From the NCBI GenBank assembly GCA_022778545.1, contig JALFDW010000037.1, positions 58,062 to 122,061 on the forward strand: a stretch of DNA of 64,000 bases. Direction: 5' to 3'. This document shows, piece after piece, positions 53,920 through 63,235 of this stretch. Below the pieces are notes generated by a model, which ran no database searches, had not been told where the DNA came from, and worked only from the letters and a program-made list of their open reading frames with translations. Within the stretch, counting starts at the first letter, position 1, and the number at the start of each line of letters is the position of its first letter. This DNA is from a bacterium (GTDB lineage Bacteria; Bacillota; Clostridia; Christensenellales; CAG-138). The translations under genes were made by a program, and so were the position numbers.

Positions 53920-54582
53920 TTATTTTTCTGTGCCCTCCGGCAGCACGATGCCGATGTCCGCATTCGTAAGTTTTCCGATGTGCAGTGCGGCAGCCGGAGT
54001 CAGAAGGCCTGTTTTATAAAAGCCGATGGACACGGTAAGGTCGGACCGGACGGCAAACTCCGCTTCCCCGGTATCACCGTTCATACCGCTGTTGATGTCC
54101 ACTGCAACCACGAAAGCGCCTTTCTCCTTCGCTTCGTTGATGCGCAGGATCGCCGTCCGGGCAGGCCCGCGGACTTCCCCATGAAAGCCCGTGCCAAGGA
54201 TGCAGTCCACCAGCATGTCGTACCCCACAAGGGTGGTTTCCTCCGTAAACGGCAGGATGCGCACACCGTACGCCAGAGCTTCCTCCCTGAAAAACCTCCC
54301 GTCCTCCGAAAGCTTTTCGGAGACCGCGAATACGTCCGGCAAGAGGCCGTTCCCGGCAAGGATGCCCGCAAGCGCATAGCCATCCCCGCCGTTGTTGCCG
54401 CCGCCTGCAAGGATTGCAACGCGTCCGCGCCAGTCCGCCGTCCGATAAACGCCTTGCGCCGCGCGGCGCATCAACTCGCGCCCGGGTGTGAAATGTGCAA
54501 TGGTATAAGCATCCGCCGCACGCATCTCCGCCACGGAAAGCACCGTCTCCATTCTCCCGTTCACCTGCATCACAATGCTCAT
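53920..54582 (-). CDS. nnrE: NAD(P)H-hydrate epimerase
   Basis: 220 aa, the YjeF N-terminal domain alone. ILAGGGNNGGDGYALA is the signature, and VDCILGTGFHGEVRGP and VVAVDINSGMNGDTGE carry the K+ and substrate residues. It interconverts R and S forms of damaged NAD(P)H hydrate so that the dehydratase can repair them. The usual C-terminal kinase/dehydratase domain is absent here and must be elsewhere. It lies upstream of the sigma gene with 66 bp between. Confidence 0.9.
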   Translation of the reverse strand: MSIVMQVNGRMETVLSVAEMRAADAYTIAHFTPGRELMRRAAQGVYRTADWRGRVAILAGGGNNGGDGYALAGILAGNGLLPDVFAVSEKLSEDGRFFREEALAYGVRILPFTEETTLVGYDMLVDCILGTGFHGEVRGPARTAILRINEAKEKGAFVVAVDINSGMNGDTGEAEFAVRSDLTVSIGFYKTGLLTPAAALHIGKLTNADIGIVLPEGTEK

Positions 54583-54738
54583 TTTCGCATACCTCTTCCC
54601 TGTTTTTCCCTTTCAGTATACCGCATAACGCCCGCGACCGCAAAAACGTTACAAATTAGGGGATGAAATCCGGGCGTGTTTGTGTAATAATACTCTTTGC
54701 ATTCATTGTGACTATTATAATGATGAGGAGTCCTTGTT

Positions 54739-55824
54739 TTGTATATGCACGCGAAGTTCATCGTTCCTGCACGGCATGTGCTGCTGATTATCCTCTGCGC
54801 AGCGCTGCTGTGCTCCGGCTGCGCCACCGTTTCCGCGCCTGTGGCAACGCCCGCGCCCGGCCTTTCAGACGTTCCCGAAGCAACGCCTGTTCCGGAGCCG
54901 GATTATGCGGCCCTTTCCGCCCGCGTGGAAACGGTATTCCATGAGGCATTTTGCATTGACCCCAATGCATTCACGCTGCCCGATATGCAGTATATCACGG
55001 AGCTTATGGCCGAGCGCGACGCGTTCCTCGCCATGCAGGATGCCATCGAAACCGCTGCCCGCGCCGCGTTTGCGAAAGCCTATGCCGCCGTGTGCGGAGA
55101 ATACGCATCGCTGCCCGCAGGGCATGTTTCCGTCTCGCTTCCCGGCTGGCAGGAGCTCATGGGGCTTTACCGTGTGCTCGGCACGGAGCTTGCTTCCGCA
55201 CTTGCCGCCCACTGCGAAGCGGAAGCCGGGCTTGACGCCGCATGCGTCTCCCTTTCCGTTTCTTTCGCGCCATATGATGCATTTGTCGGCACAAGCGGCC
55301 ATACCCTGTTCAGCTTCACCACGCTTTATGCCTACCTCAACACCGTATATAATGAAGACGGCAACGAAGTGGAATATGTGGACGAACCCCTGCCGGAGGA
55401 ATACCTTGCCACGCTTTCCGACCCGCTGCCCGGCCGCCGCATCAAGGACGGCTGGTTCGGCCCGCGCTCCCAGAGCACGCGCAAGCACACGGGGACGGAC
55501 ATCCGCGCCGCTGCGGATGAACCTATCCTCTCCTGCACGGACGGCTGCGTTCTTTCCATCGGCACAGGAGAACTCGCCGGGAACTACGTCGTCATCCTGG
55601 ATGATTTCGGGTACGAATACCATTATTACCACATGATCCGCGTCACGGACTTCCTCGCGGAGGGGGACCGCGTTGCGGCGGGCGATGTGATTGGCAATGT
55701 CGGCAACACCGGCAACAGCGACGCGAACCACCTGCACCTTGCGATCGTCACGCCGGAAAAGGCCTACATCAACCCTTACCCCGTGCTGCTCGCAGTGCGG
55801 GAGCTCGCAAAGGATTCCCACTGA
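54739..55824 (+). CDS. M23-family (LytM-type) peptidase lipoprotein
   Basis: 361 aa read from TTG, chosen because AGGAG is seven bases away; ATG two codons later is possible. The hydrophobic leader ends in CSGC (Cys28). After a Pro-rich linker comes a helical region (about 55-200), then the LytM domain (about 240-345) with HTGTDI (zinc His and Asp) and HLHLAI. All zinc and catalytic ligands are visible, so it may be an active DD- or DL-endopeptidase at the membrane surface. Confidence 0.85.
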   Translation: MYMHAKFIVPARHVLLIILCAALLCSGCATVSAPVATPAPGLSDVPEATPVPEPDYAALSARVETVFHEAFCIDPNAFTLPDMQYITELMAERDAFLAMQDAIETAARAAFAKAYAAVCGEYASLPAGHVSVSLPGWQELMGLYRVLGTELASALAAHCEAEAGLDAACVSLSVSFAPYDAFVGTSGHTLFSFTTLYAYLNTVYNEDGNEVEYVDEPLPEEYLATLSDPLPGRRIKDGWFGPRSQSTRKHTGTDIRAAADEPILSCTDGCVLSIGTGELAGNYVVILDDFGYEYHYYHMIRVTDFLAEGDRVAAGDVIGNVGNTGNSDANHLHLAIVTPEKAYINPYPVLLAVRELAKDSH

Positions 55825-55912
55825 ACAGCTTTTCGGACAAAAGAGCGCCCGCAATGTCGGGAAGGCATCCTTGCAGCATGTTATACTGTTCTCGCAGCGG
55901 GAGGTGCCAGCC

Positions 55913-56773
55913 ATGGTATGGACAGAGGCAGTCAGTCAGGCCATCGAATATATTGAGGCGCACATTGCAGAAGATCTTTCCATCGGCGAGATCGCACGGC
56001 AAGTCAACATTTCCCCGTTTTATTTTCAAAAGGGTTTCAGCCTGCTCTGCGGCTTCACGGTGACGGAATACATCCGCAAGCGCAGACTCGCGCTTGCCGG
56101 CAGCGAGCTCGCCTCCGGCGACGCGAAGGTGCTTGACATTGCCCTCAAATACGGATACGATTCGCCTGACAGCTTCACCAAAGCCTTCACCCGGTTTCAC
56201 GGGATGACGCCTTCCATGGTGCGCAGGAGCGGCGCAACGCTCCGTTCCTTTACCCCGCTCAGAATCAAATTATCGTTGGAGGGTGGTTATCTTATGGAGT
56301 ACAGAATCATGCAGAAGGACAGTTTTACCGTCGTCGGCATTTCAAAGACCTTTCCGTATGAAAACGCGAAAGCGGAGATCCCGGAGTTTTGGAATGAGTT
56401 TTTTACCGCGGGCAACGGCAAATACGTCTGCGGCACATATGGCGTCAACCATGACGAAGCCATGGCGGGAGACAGCTTTGAATACCTCATTGCAGACAAT
56501 TATGACCCGGCGGTTGAAGTTCCCGAAGGGTTTGTCACAAAGGTGATCCCGGCCTTCACCTGGGCGGTATTCCCCTGCAAAGGCTCCATGCCGAACGCTT
56601 TGCAGGGCATGAATGAGAGGATCTTTTCCGAATGGTTTCCTTCCTGCAAGGAATATGAGATCGCGGCAGGCTATTGCATCGAGATGTATAACGACCCGAA
56701 AAAGTATCCCGGCGGCTTACTGGATGCGAATTATTACTGCGAGCTGTGGATCCCCGTGAAGAGGAAACAATAA
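55913..56773 (+). CDS. AraC-family regulator with GyrI-like effector domain
   Basis: 286 aa; ATG follows GGGAGGTG. The N-terminal AraC domain has two HTHs (GEIARQVNISPFYFQKGF; ALKYGYDSPDSFTKAFTRFHGMTP). The C-terminal GyrI-like domain (about 125-286) has YRIMQKDSFTVVGIS and ends in YYCELWIPV. This is the Rob/SoxS-BmrR-type layout in which the GyrI fold binds drugs or small hydrophobic molecules. The regulated genes are unknown; the alpha-galactosidase is next, but after a terminator. Confidence 0.9.
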   Translation: MVWTEAVSQAIEYIEAHIAEDLSIGEIARQVNISPFYFQKGFSLLCGFTVTEYIRKRRLALAGSELASGDAKVLDIALKYGYDSPDSFTKAFTRFHGMTPSMVRRSGATLRSFTPLRIKLSLEGGYLMEYRIMQKDSFTVVGISKTFPYENAKAEIPEFWNEFFTAGNGKYVCGTYGVNHDEAMAGDSFEYLIADNYDPAVEVPEGFVTKVIPAFTWAVFPCKGSMPNALQGMNERIFSEWFPSCKEYEIAAGYCIEMYNDPKKYPGGLLDANYYCELWIPVKRKQ

Positions 56774-56786
56774 ACCTCATGCGAGC

Positions 56787-56820
56787 GGCGCACCCCAGAT
56801 TTCCTTTGGGGCGCGCCTTT
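56787..56820 (+). terminator. Intrinsic terminator of the AraC/GyrI regulator gene
   Basis: GGCGCACCCCA / TGGGGCGCGCC with one mismatch and a 9-nt loop, followed by TTTTAT. Confidence 0.7.
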
Positions 56821-56907
56821 TATCTTTGACGTTGCTGCTTTTTGCTTGCGCCCTACCGCATGATGCCGTATGATGAAAGCACAAATCCGTTTCGGAGGCA
56901 AGAAACA

Positions 56908-59247
56908 ATGCAGGTTTTCCATATCGATACTGAGAACACAAGCATGATCCTCGCAGCGCTGCCAAACGGGCTTCTGTCCTGCCTGCACTACGGCGCGCGG
57001 CTGCGCCCGCGGAAGGACTACTCCTCCCTGCTGGAAAAAAAGGACGTCTGCTACGGCGACATGGTTGCTTACACGCGGGAAGATGCCGCCCTTGGCCTTG
57101 AGGACATCTGCCTTGCATTTTCAACGCCCGGGCGCGGGGATTTCCGCGAACCCATGGCGGAATTCATCCTGCCCGACGGAAGCGGCACAACGGATTTTAC
57201 CTTCGTCTCCCATGAGATCCTCCCGGAAAAACCGCCGCTCGCAGGGCTTCCTTCTTCCTACTGCGAGGAAGGCGGCCAATGCGAAACGCACTGCTTCACG
57301 CTGGAAGACCCCGTCGCGCACATGCGTGTGCGCCTGTTTTATACTGCGTTTTACGCAAGCGACGTCATCGCCTGCCATGCGGAATATGAAAACCTCGGCG
57401 ATGCGCCCGTTACGCTGCTGCGCGCGATGAGCGCAATGCTCGACCTGCCGGCTGCGGATTTCGACTTCATTACCTTCACCGGCGCGTGGGCAAACGAGCG
57501 CCAGCGGCAGGACAAGCCGCTTTCCCCCGGCGTATATGTGAATGACTCCAAGCTTGGTGTCAGCTCCTCCCGCGCGAACCCGTTCGTGATGCTCAAGCGG
57601 CATGGCGCGGATGAAGAACAGGGCGAGTGCTGTGCCGCGAACCTCGTTTACAGCGGCAGCCACGCAGAGATTGTGGAAGCCACGCACTTTGGAAAGACCC
57701 GCCTGCTGCTCGGCATCAACCCCGCCTGCTTCCGCTGGCAGCTTGACCCGGGCGAGGTTTTCACCGCGCCGGAGGCTGTGTTTGCCTTCTCCGCAGGCGG
57801 TCTCAATGGCGTTTCCCGCTGCATGCACCGCTTTGTACAGCAGAACATCGTGCGCGGCGCATGGAAAAACAGGGCGCGCCCCGTGCTCATCAACAACTGG
57901 GAAGGCACGGGGATGGACTTTGACGAACACAAGCTTCTTTCCATCGCAAAGATCGGAGCCGAGCTTGGTGCGGAGCTTTTTGTGATGGATGACGGCTGGT
58001 TCGGCGCACGGGATGACGATACAAGTTCGCTTGGAGACTGGGAAGTCAACAGAAAAAAGCTGCCCCACGGCCTTGATGGGCTGCAGAAGCGGCTCCAGGC
58101 TCAGGGGCTCGGTTTCGGCATCTGGGTGGAGCCGGAGATGATCAGCGAAAATAGCGCGCTGTACCGTGCGCACCCGGATTGGGCGGTGCAGCAGCCGGGC
58201 CGCACGCCCTGCCTCGGGCGCAATCAGCTCGTGCTGGATCTTTGCCGGAAAGAAATACGGGAATATATCGTCGAAGCGATGACGCGCGTGTTTTCCTCCG
58301 CGGAGATCTCCTATGTGAAGTGGGACAACAACCGCAACTTCTCGGATGCATATTCCCCCGCTCTTCCACCGGAGCAGCAGGGAGAGTTTTTCCACCGCTA
58401 TATCCTTGGGCTTTATGAAGTGCTGGAAACGCTGACTTCCCGCTTCCCGGAGATCCTGTTTGAGTCCTGCGCCTCCGGCGGCAACCGGTTCGACCTCGGC
58501 ATGCTCTGTTACATGCCGCAAACCTGGGCCAGCGACAATACCGACCCCATGTGCCGCCTCACCATCCAGAACGGCACGAGCTATGGCTACCCGCTTTCCA
58601 CCATCGGCGCGCATGTTTCCGCTTCGCCGCACCAGTCCACCCTGCGGCAGACGCCCGTGGAAACGCGGTTCAACGCAGCCGCCTTCGGCCTGCTTGGCTA
58701 TGAGATGGACCTCACCGAGCTGACTCCGTTTGAAAAAAAATGCATCCGGGAGCAGATCGCCTATTACAAAGCCCACCGGCGCCTGTTCCAGTTCGGCACG
58801 TTCTGCCGCGTGCGCACACCGGAGCATGACAACCGCCCTGTCTGGCTCGTCGTAAGCGAGGACAGGCGCGAAGCCATCGCCTGTTTCTTCCAGTTCCGCG
58901 CCGAACCCGCGCACACGCAGGATATTCTGCGCCTTACCGGGCTCGATGACACGCTGTTTTACAAGATCGAAGGCAGGCCGCAGTATCTTTCGCTGCGCGC
59001 GTTCGGCTCCCTCGTGAAACATGCCCTTCCCGTAAAGCTCAACGGTGAAGGCGTGCCGATGACGGTGCTTGCCGCGCGCTATCGTTTCCCGATGCCGAAG
59101 GAACATTATTTTGCGGGCGGCGACATGCTGCAGAAAAGCGGTCTGCGGCTGTGCCAACAGTTCGGCGGCACGGGTTATAACGACCGCCTGCGGCTTCTCG
59201 GCGACAACGGCTCCCGGATGTATTACATCCATGCGGTGGAGGAATAA
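56908..59247 (+). CDS. GH36 alpha-galactosidase
   Basis: 779 aa; ATG follows GGAGGCAAGAAACA. N-terminal beta-supersandwich, (beta/alpha)8 barrel and C-terminal beta domain of the GH36 bacterial type. VMDDGWFGARDDD, YVKWDNNR with the nucleophile Asp473, CASGGNRFDLGM, and WASDNTDP with the acid/base Asp543 are all present. The 70-residue spacing equals that of characterised GH36 enzymes. It removes alpha-1,6-galactose from raffinose-type sugars. There is no signal peptide, so it acts on imported oligosaccharides. No sugar transporter is adjacent. Confidence 0.93.
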   Translation: MQVFHIDTENTSMILAALPNGLLSCLHYGARLRPRKDYSSLLEKKDVCYGDMVAYTREDAALGLEDICLAFSTPGRGDFREPMAEFILPDGSGTTDFTFVSHEILPEKPPLAGLPSSYCEEGGQCETHCFTLEDPVAHMRVRLFYTAFYASDVIACHAEYENLGDAPVTLLRAMSAMLDLPAADFDFITFTGAWANERQRQDKPLSPGVYVNDSKLGVSSSRANPFVMLKRHGADEEQGECCAANLVYSGSHAEIVEATHFGKTRLLLGINPACFRWQLDPGEVFTAPEAVFAFSAGGLNGVSRCMHRFVQQNIVRGAWKNRARPVLINNWEGTGMDFDEHKLLSIAKIGAELGAELFVMDDGWFGARDDDTSSLGDWEVNRKKLPHGLDGLQKRLQAQGLGFGIWVEPEMISENSALYRAHPDWAVQQPGRTPCLGRNQLVLDLCRKEIREYIVEAMTRVFSSAEISYVKWDNNRNFSDAYSPALPPEQQGEFFHRYILGLYEVLETLTSRFPEILFESCASGGNRFDLGMLCYMPQTWASDNTDPMCRLTIQNGTSYGYPLSTIGAHVSASPHQSTLRQTPVETRFNAAAFGLLGYEMDLTELTPFEKKCIREQIAYYKAHRRLFQFGTFCRVRTPEHDNRPVWLVVSEDRREAIACFFQFRAEPAHTQDILRLTGLDDTLFYKIEGRPQYLSLRAFGSLVKHALPVKLNGEGVPMTVLAARYRFPMPKEHYFAGGDMLQKSGLRLCQQFGGTGYNDRLRLLGDNGSRMYYIHAVEE

Positions 59248-59278
59248 CGCCCTTCGCACGTTTTTTCGAAAAACGAAT

Positions 59279-59301
59279 GCCCGCTCCTGTCCGGAGCGGG
59301 C
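59279..59301. terminator. Terminator between alpha-galactosidase and HD genes
   Basis: GCCCGCTCC / GGAGCGGGC with a 5-nt loop, between convergent genes. Confidence 0.75.
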
Positions 59302-59321
59302 GCTGCTGTTTGGTTGAATTG

Positions 59322-59906
59322 TTATTTTGTCTGTTTTCCGGCCTCTTCCGCTGCGCGGATCTTCTCCGCACAGTCCCGGTTGATCTCCGCGCGCAGGCGC
59401 TCCATATAGCTGCAGAACGCCGTTTCCTCGCTTCCGTAGGTGAAGTTCAGCTCATATTCCAACGGGAGCCACGTTGCGATGTCCGCCTCGTTGTGCTGGA
59501 TCAGTGCCTCCAGCTTGTCGAGTGCCTTGTATATCTTCGCTTCGAGCGTTTCCTGCGCCGCCATTTCCGCAAACAATGCGGAAAGCTCCGCATTGTAGGG
59601 CGCGGGCAGGCGTGCAAGCCATGCGTTGACTGCAGCATCCTCCGCCGCGCTGTCCGCCTCTGTCTTTTCAAAAGCGGGGATATCGCCGATGAACACTTCC
59701 CCGAGGTCATGGCAGAGGCACATGAGAATGACCTTATCCGCGTCAGCCTCCGGGAATTCATCCTTCACGAAATAAGCCATCAGCGCAAGCCGCCAGGTAT
59801 GCTCTGCGACGCTTTCCCGCCGGCCGTCGGACGTCCAGGAATGGCGCAGCGCACACTTGAGTTTTTCCACGGTGTGCATCAGGTCAAGATAGGCTCGTAT
59901 CTCCAT
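59322..59906 (-). CDS. HD-domain phosphohydrolase (YfbR-like 5'-deoxynucleotidase type)
   Basis: 194 aa. H and HD motifs: SVAEHTWRLALMA, MCLCHDLGEVFIGDIPAF and the late DKLEALIQ. The YfbR-type fold dephosphorylates deoxynucleoside 5'-monophosphates, but other HD_3 proteins exist, so the substrate is inferred. GGAGGATGAAGG precedes the ATG. It follows the DtxR-type regulator by 42 bp and is probably co-transcribed. Confidence 0.85.
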   Translation of the reverse strand: MEIRAYLDLMHTVEKLKCALRHSWTSDGRRESVAEHTWRLALMAYFVKDEFPEADADKVILMCLCHDLGEVFIGDIPAFEKTEADSAAEDAAVNAWLARLPAPYNAELSALFAEMAAQETLEAKIYKALDKLEALIQHNEADIATWLPLEYELNFTYGSEETAFCSYMERLRAEINRDCAEKIRAAEEAGKQTK

Positions 59907-59948
59907 CCTTCATCCTCCCCAAAAGCGCGAGACGCGCCCGGAACGCGG

Positions 59949-60323
59949 TTATTTATTCTCCTGCCGGCGCATGTGCTCTTTGATGCATGTAAATGTGATC
60001 TCGGAAATGTCATGCTCCATGCGGCAGGCATCCGCCCGCGCCGTTTCCTCATCCACGCCAAGGCTCAGGAGCAGCTCCGTGAGCACCACATGGCGTTCGT
60101 AGATGCGTTCGGCGATCTCCCTTCCTTTTTCGGTCAGCGTCAGAATGCCCTTCTCATCCGTTTCCACATAGCCGTTTTCCCGGAACTGCTTCATCGTAAT
60201 GCTCACGGTCGGCTTTGTGACCTGCAGACGATGCGCCACATCCACAGAGCGCACCTGCCCTTTTTCCTTCCCGATGATCAGGATGCATTCGAGATAGTTT
60301 TCCGCGGCTTCCTGAATTTTCAT
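59949..60323 (-). CDS. DtxR/MntR-family metal-dependent regulator
   Basis: 124 aa; ATG follows AAAGGAGGAG. The HTH (RSVDVAHRLQVTKPTVSITMKQF) and the dimerisation/metal region (CRMEHDISE) identify a short DtxR/MntR protein without the SH3 domain. The metal ligands in the family are Asp/Glu/His/Cys residues, and the Cys-x3-His-x6 arrangement is consistent with this. It should repress iron or manganese uptake; no transporter is next to it. Confidence 0.88.
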   Translation of the reverse strand: MKIQEAAENYLECILIIGKEKGQVRSVDVAHRLQVTKPTVSITMKQFRENGYVETDEKGILTLTEKGREIAERIYERHVVLTELLLSLGVDEETARADACRMEHDISEITFTCIKEHMRRQENK

Positions 60324-60484
60324 GCCGGGTCTCCTCCTTTCCCCGCGCTGCGGGGATCTTTTCATTCCATGTTAGCATCTTACCCCAGTTTTTGCAAGGC
60401 AAAAGCCCCGTGCATCGGGCGGAGGCCGTAAGGTAGTATGATTTCTTCAGACGTTCTCCTGTGCGGATGGTAGACTTTTCATAT
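60111..60484. repeat. Coordinates invalid - superseded by the next entry
   Basis: This entry carries no annotation; the inverted repeat is described in the following entry. Confidence 0.
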
Positions 60485-60511
60485 TTTACTGATATACTTT
60501 ATTCAGTAAAA
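60484..60511. repeat. Inverted repeat at the edge of an AT-rich patch
   Basis: TTTTACTG (60484-60491) and CAGTAAAA (60504-60511) are perfect 8-bp arms, extendable to 9 bp, around a 12-nt spacer. It sits at the point where the composition turns AT-rich, just before the GNAT gene. It may be an operator or the remnant of a mobile-element end. Confidence 0.5.
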
Positions 60512-60551
60512 GAGTGAGATGAATAAGAATTTGCAGGGGAGACGGATTGGC

Positions 60552-61019
60552 ATGATAGGTCAATTAAGTGTTCGTAAGATCACAGATGAAGTTCATCTTG
60601 AGAAAATGACAGATTGGTTGTATGAATGGTGGGGTAAGGCAGAAGGTTACAGCTATGAGGCTGTTCATGCCTATATGGTACATAGCATACAAGAACAGCG
60701 TTTACCTCAAACCTATGGCCTGTTTTGGGATGGCAAACTGATCGGTATGTATCAGTTTACGAATGGAGATCTGTTTCCGCGTCCTGATATATATCCATGG
60801 CTTGCCAATGTATACATCGAGAAGGCCTGTAGAGCAAAAGGCTTTGGCCGATTTTTACTGGAATCGGTTCGTAAACATGCAGCAAAAGCAGGCCTAAAAG
60901 AATTGTATCTGTATACGGCCCATAACGGTCTATATGAGAAATTTGGCTGGACATTTATTCAAGAGATAGACACGTTTCTTGAAACGAGAGTGCAGCGTCT
61001 CTATAAAATCGAAATATGA
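60552..61019 (+). CDS. GNAT-family N-acetyltransferase, compositionally foreign
   Basis: 155 aa from an ATG after AGGGGAG; an ATG 11 codons upstream is an alternative. The GNAT core has LANVYIEKACRAKGFGRFLLESV, in two short pieces (acetyl-CoA loop ACRAKGFGRF), and YTAHNGLYEKFGWTF. The gene is clearly more A+T-rich than its neighbours, with AGA/TTA-type codon use, suggesting transfer. Its stop is directly followed by a transposase remnant. The substrate is unknown; drug acetyltransferases look similar. Confidence 0.75.
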   Translation: MIGQLSVRKITDEVHLEKMTDWLYEWWGKAEGYSYEAVHAYMVHSIQEQRLPQTYGLFWDGKLIGMYQFTNGDLFPRPDIYPWLANVYIEKACRAKGFGRFLLESVRKHAAKAGLKELYLYTAHNGLYEKFGWTFIQEIDTFLETRVQRLYKIEI

Positions 61020-61104
61020 TTCGGCAAATTCCAGTTTGTCTGTTAATCCCTCTGAAAACGCTGTATTTTCAAGACATTTCATCTGTTTTGTGTTCAAGCC
61101 ATAT

Positions 61105-61443
61105 GCTTTCTTCAAAAGGCACGGCTTTACCGTCGAATGTGTCCAGACTGACAACGGATTTGTGTTTACCAACCGCTTTGCTCAATCCAACCGTGAACTG
61201 GTCACGCTCTTTGAGAAGACCGCTGCAGAGCTGGGCATTCAGCACAAGCTGATTCGTCCCTATACGCCCCGTCGTCACAATGGCAAGGTAGAGCGCAGCC
61301 ACCGTGAGGATCAGCATCGCTTCTACGATTCCAATCGCTTCTACTCGCTTGCCGACTTCGACGCTCAGCTGGCTGTGCATCGAAGAGCCTCCAATAACTG
61401 TCCTAACTGTCCTATGTGTCCTTTACAGTATAGCTCCCCCCAA
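61105..61443 (+). pseudogene. Transposase remnant (rve/DDE integrase core, IS481/IS3-like)
   Basis: About 113 codons match the C-terminal half of a DDE transposase: VQTDNGFVFTNRF with the second Asp, LIRPYTPRRHNGKVERSHRE with the last Glu, and YSLADFDAQLAVHRR. The N-terminal HTH and first Asp are missing. The end is damaged by a short internal duplication (NCPNCPMCPL; 9-bp repeats near 61397). There is no start, ribosome site or flanking inverted repeat, so it is dead. Confidence 0.8.
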
Positions 61444-61801
61444 CGATTTCCTTCGTTGCTATACCGCCCAACATGTTTGACAAGCCTGCAGTTTGACAAG
61501 CCTGCAGACGGCACATTTCTTGACAATTTCCCAAATATATAATAGAATTTCCAGAATAAGAGATACTTTATCTTAACCTGAGGTTGGCTTAGGCGCCCTT
61601 TGGCATACCCTTCCTTTTCAAATTGCATGTTTTGGGGCACCTCAAAACCACGACTGTGGTGCGGCAACCCGCGAACAGCCATGCTTATACCGCGCATTTA
61701 CTTTTGCAAAGGCTTTCAAAGACTCAACCTATTTGTCACGATTTTTAATATGCAAAGAAGCGTATTAGCGTATTAAAAAATATAAAAAGGAAGGTGTTGT
61801 T
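61444..61801. other. Intergenic region between transposase remnant and gltS
   Basis: About 350 bp without a gene. It contains a 16-bp tandem duplication (GTTTGACAAGCCTGCA at 61475-61490 and 61491-61506) and AT-rich sequence. Near the gltS start it has a GCGTATTA repeat and AAAAGGAAGGTG. The middle may be further element debris. Confidence 0.45.
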
Positions 61802-63235
61802 ATGGCTACTACGCTGAAACTCATTCTTATTGCACTCGGCTTCGCAAGCGTATTTCTGCTCATCGGTCTGCTGCTGCGCAGCAAGATCAAAGTTCTGCAG
61901 AAGCTCTTCCTGCCGGCATCTGTGATCGGCGGCATCGTCGGACTGATTCTCGTGCAGGTTTTCTCTCGCGTCGGCGCAGCTGCAGAGCAGGTCACGAACT
62001 ATGTGTCCGTTATGGACGCCCTGCCAGCGATCCTCATTATCCCCATCTTCGCTTCTACTCCGCTTGGCAACTTCAAACGCAAGAACGACATGGAAAAGGC
62101 TGCCGGTAAGTCTACATCCGGCATTGCCAACGGCGTTTTCTGGCTGATGTGCGGCATAATGACCGTGCAGATGGTCATCGGTTTTGCCGTAAACTTCTTT
62201 ATGACCAAGGCCGGCTCTGCTATTCCCTTCTACAAGGTATGGGGCTTTGAATTGGCGGCCGGCTTCACCGGCGGTCACGGCACTGCTGCCAGCATCGGCG
62301 CCATCTACGGCGGCATTCCCGCAGTTGCAGAATTTGCCTCTCAAGGCAAGGACGTTGCCACCACCTTCGCTACCTTCGGCCTGATCGGCGGTATGCTGCT
62401 CGGTATCATTTTCATTAATATCGCTGCCAGAAGAGGCGAGACTGCTGTTATGAAGAAGCCCACCGCGCTCGAAGGCGTTGCGCTCACCGGCCTGCAGAAG
62501 GACGTCTCCAAGCAGGAATCTCTCGGCAGAGAAACCACCAAGAGCTTCGCCATTGAAACCCTGTCCGTACATCTGGCCGTGATTCTGGGCGTTGTGCTCG
62601 CTTCTTACGGTGTCAGCGCACTGCTTGCCAAGATTCCCGCTATCGGCTCCCTGCTCAAGCAGTTGCCCGTATGGTCCATCGCCATGGTGCTGATGCTGCT
62701 TGCGAACAAGCTTATTTCCGCTCTGAAACTCGAGTGGATGTTCGATAAAAAGGTCGTGCAGAAGATTTCCGGCTTTATGACCGACTTTGCTATCGTCTGC
62801 GCCATCGCTTCCATGAACCTCAAGACCATCGCCACCTTCATCGTACCCATCGTAATCAGCTCCGTTATCGGCTTTATCGCAACTTACTTCTACATCTTCA
62901 AGCTCACCAAGTTCATCACCAGGACTGAAGCTCCCTTCGAGCACTCCATTATCGCATGGGGCACCGGCACCGGCGTTTTGATGACCGGTCTTGTGCTGCT
63001 GAAGGTCTGCGATCCGAACTATGAGACCAGTACCCTCAACAACTTCACCAAGGGCTTTGCTATCATGTCCATTATACAGGCTGCCATCCTCGGCGTGTTG
63101 ATGCCCATTCTCATCGGCAAGATGGATACTCTCGGCATCCTCCTTGTTTCCCTGGTAATGGCTGTTGTGTTCACCGCAGGCGCCGTAGTTGTTGGTATCG
63201 TGCGCGGGAAACGCCTTGCAAAGGTAAATGCTTAA
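61802..63235 (+). CDS. GltS-family sodium:glutamate symporter-like transporter
   Basis: 477 aa with 10-12 membrane helices. The GltS pattern is present: RSKIKVLQKLFLPASVIGG, GFTGGHGTAASIG (pore loop with the conserved GGHGTA), and the second half with FEHSIIAWGTGTGV. The family imports glutamate with Na+. The next gene begins in its stop codon (TAATG) and encodes an AbgB-like hydrolase, so the real cargo may be an acyl- or aminobenzoyl-glutamate. RBS AAAAGGAAGGTG. Confidence 0.88.
   Translation: MATTLKLILIALGFASVFLLIGLLLRSKIKVLQKLFLPASVIGGIVGLILVQVFSRVGAAAEQVTNYVSVMDALPAILIIPIFASTPLGNFKRKNDMEKAAGKSTSGIANGVFWLMCGIMTVQMVIGFAVNFFMTKAGSAIPFYKVWGFELAAGFTGGHGTAASIGAIYGGIPAVAEFASQGKDVATTFATFGLIGGMLLGIIFINIAARRGETAVMKKPTALEGVALTGLQKDVSKQESLGRETTKSFAIETLSVHLAVILGVVLASYGVSALLAKIPAIGSLLKQLPVWSIAMVLMLLANKLISALKLEWMFDKKVVQKISGFMTDFAIVCAIASMNLKTIATFIVPIVISSVIGFIATYFYIFKLTKFITRTEAPFEHSIIAWGTGTGVLMTGLVLLKVCDPNYETSTLNNFTKGFAIMSIIQAAILGVLMPILIGKMDTLGILLVSLVMAVVFTAGAVVVGIVRGKRLAKVNA

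Noticed and set aside
57121..59259. 712-codon minus-strand frame opposite the alpha-galactosidase
   Set aside because: Antisense to a gene with complete catalytic motifs; no start signal or recognisable domain.
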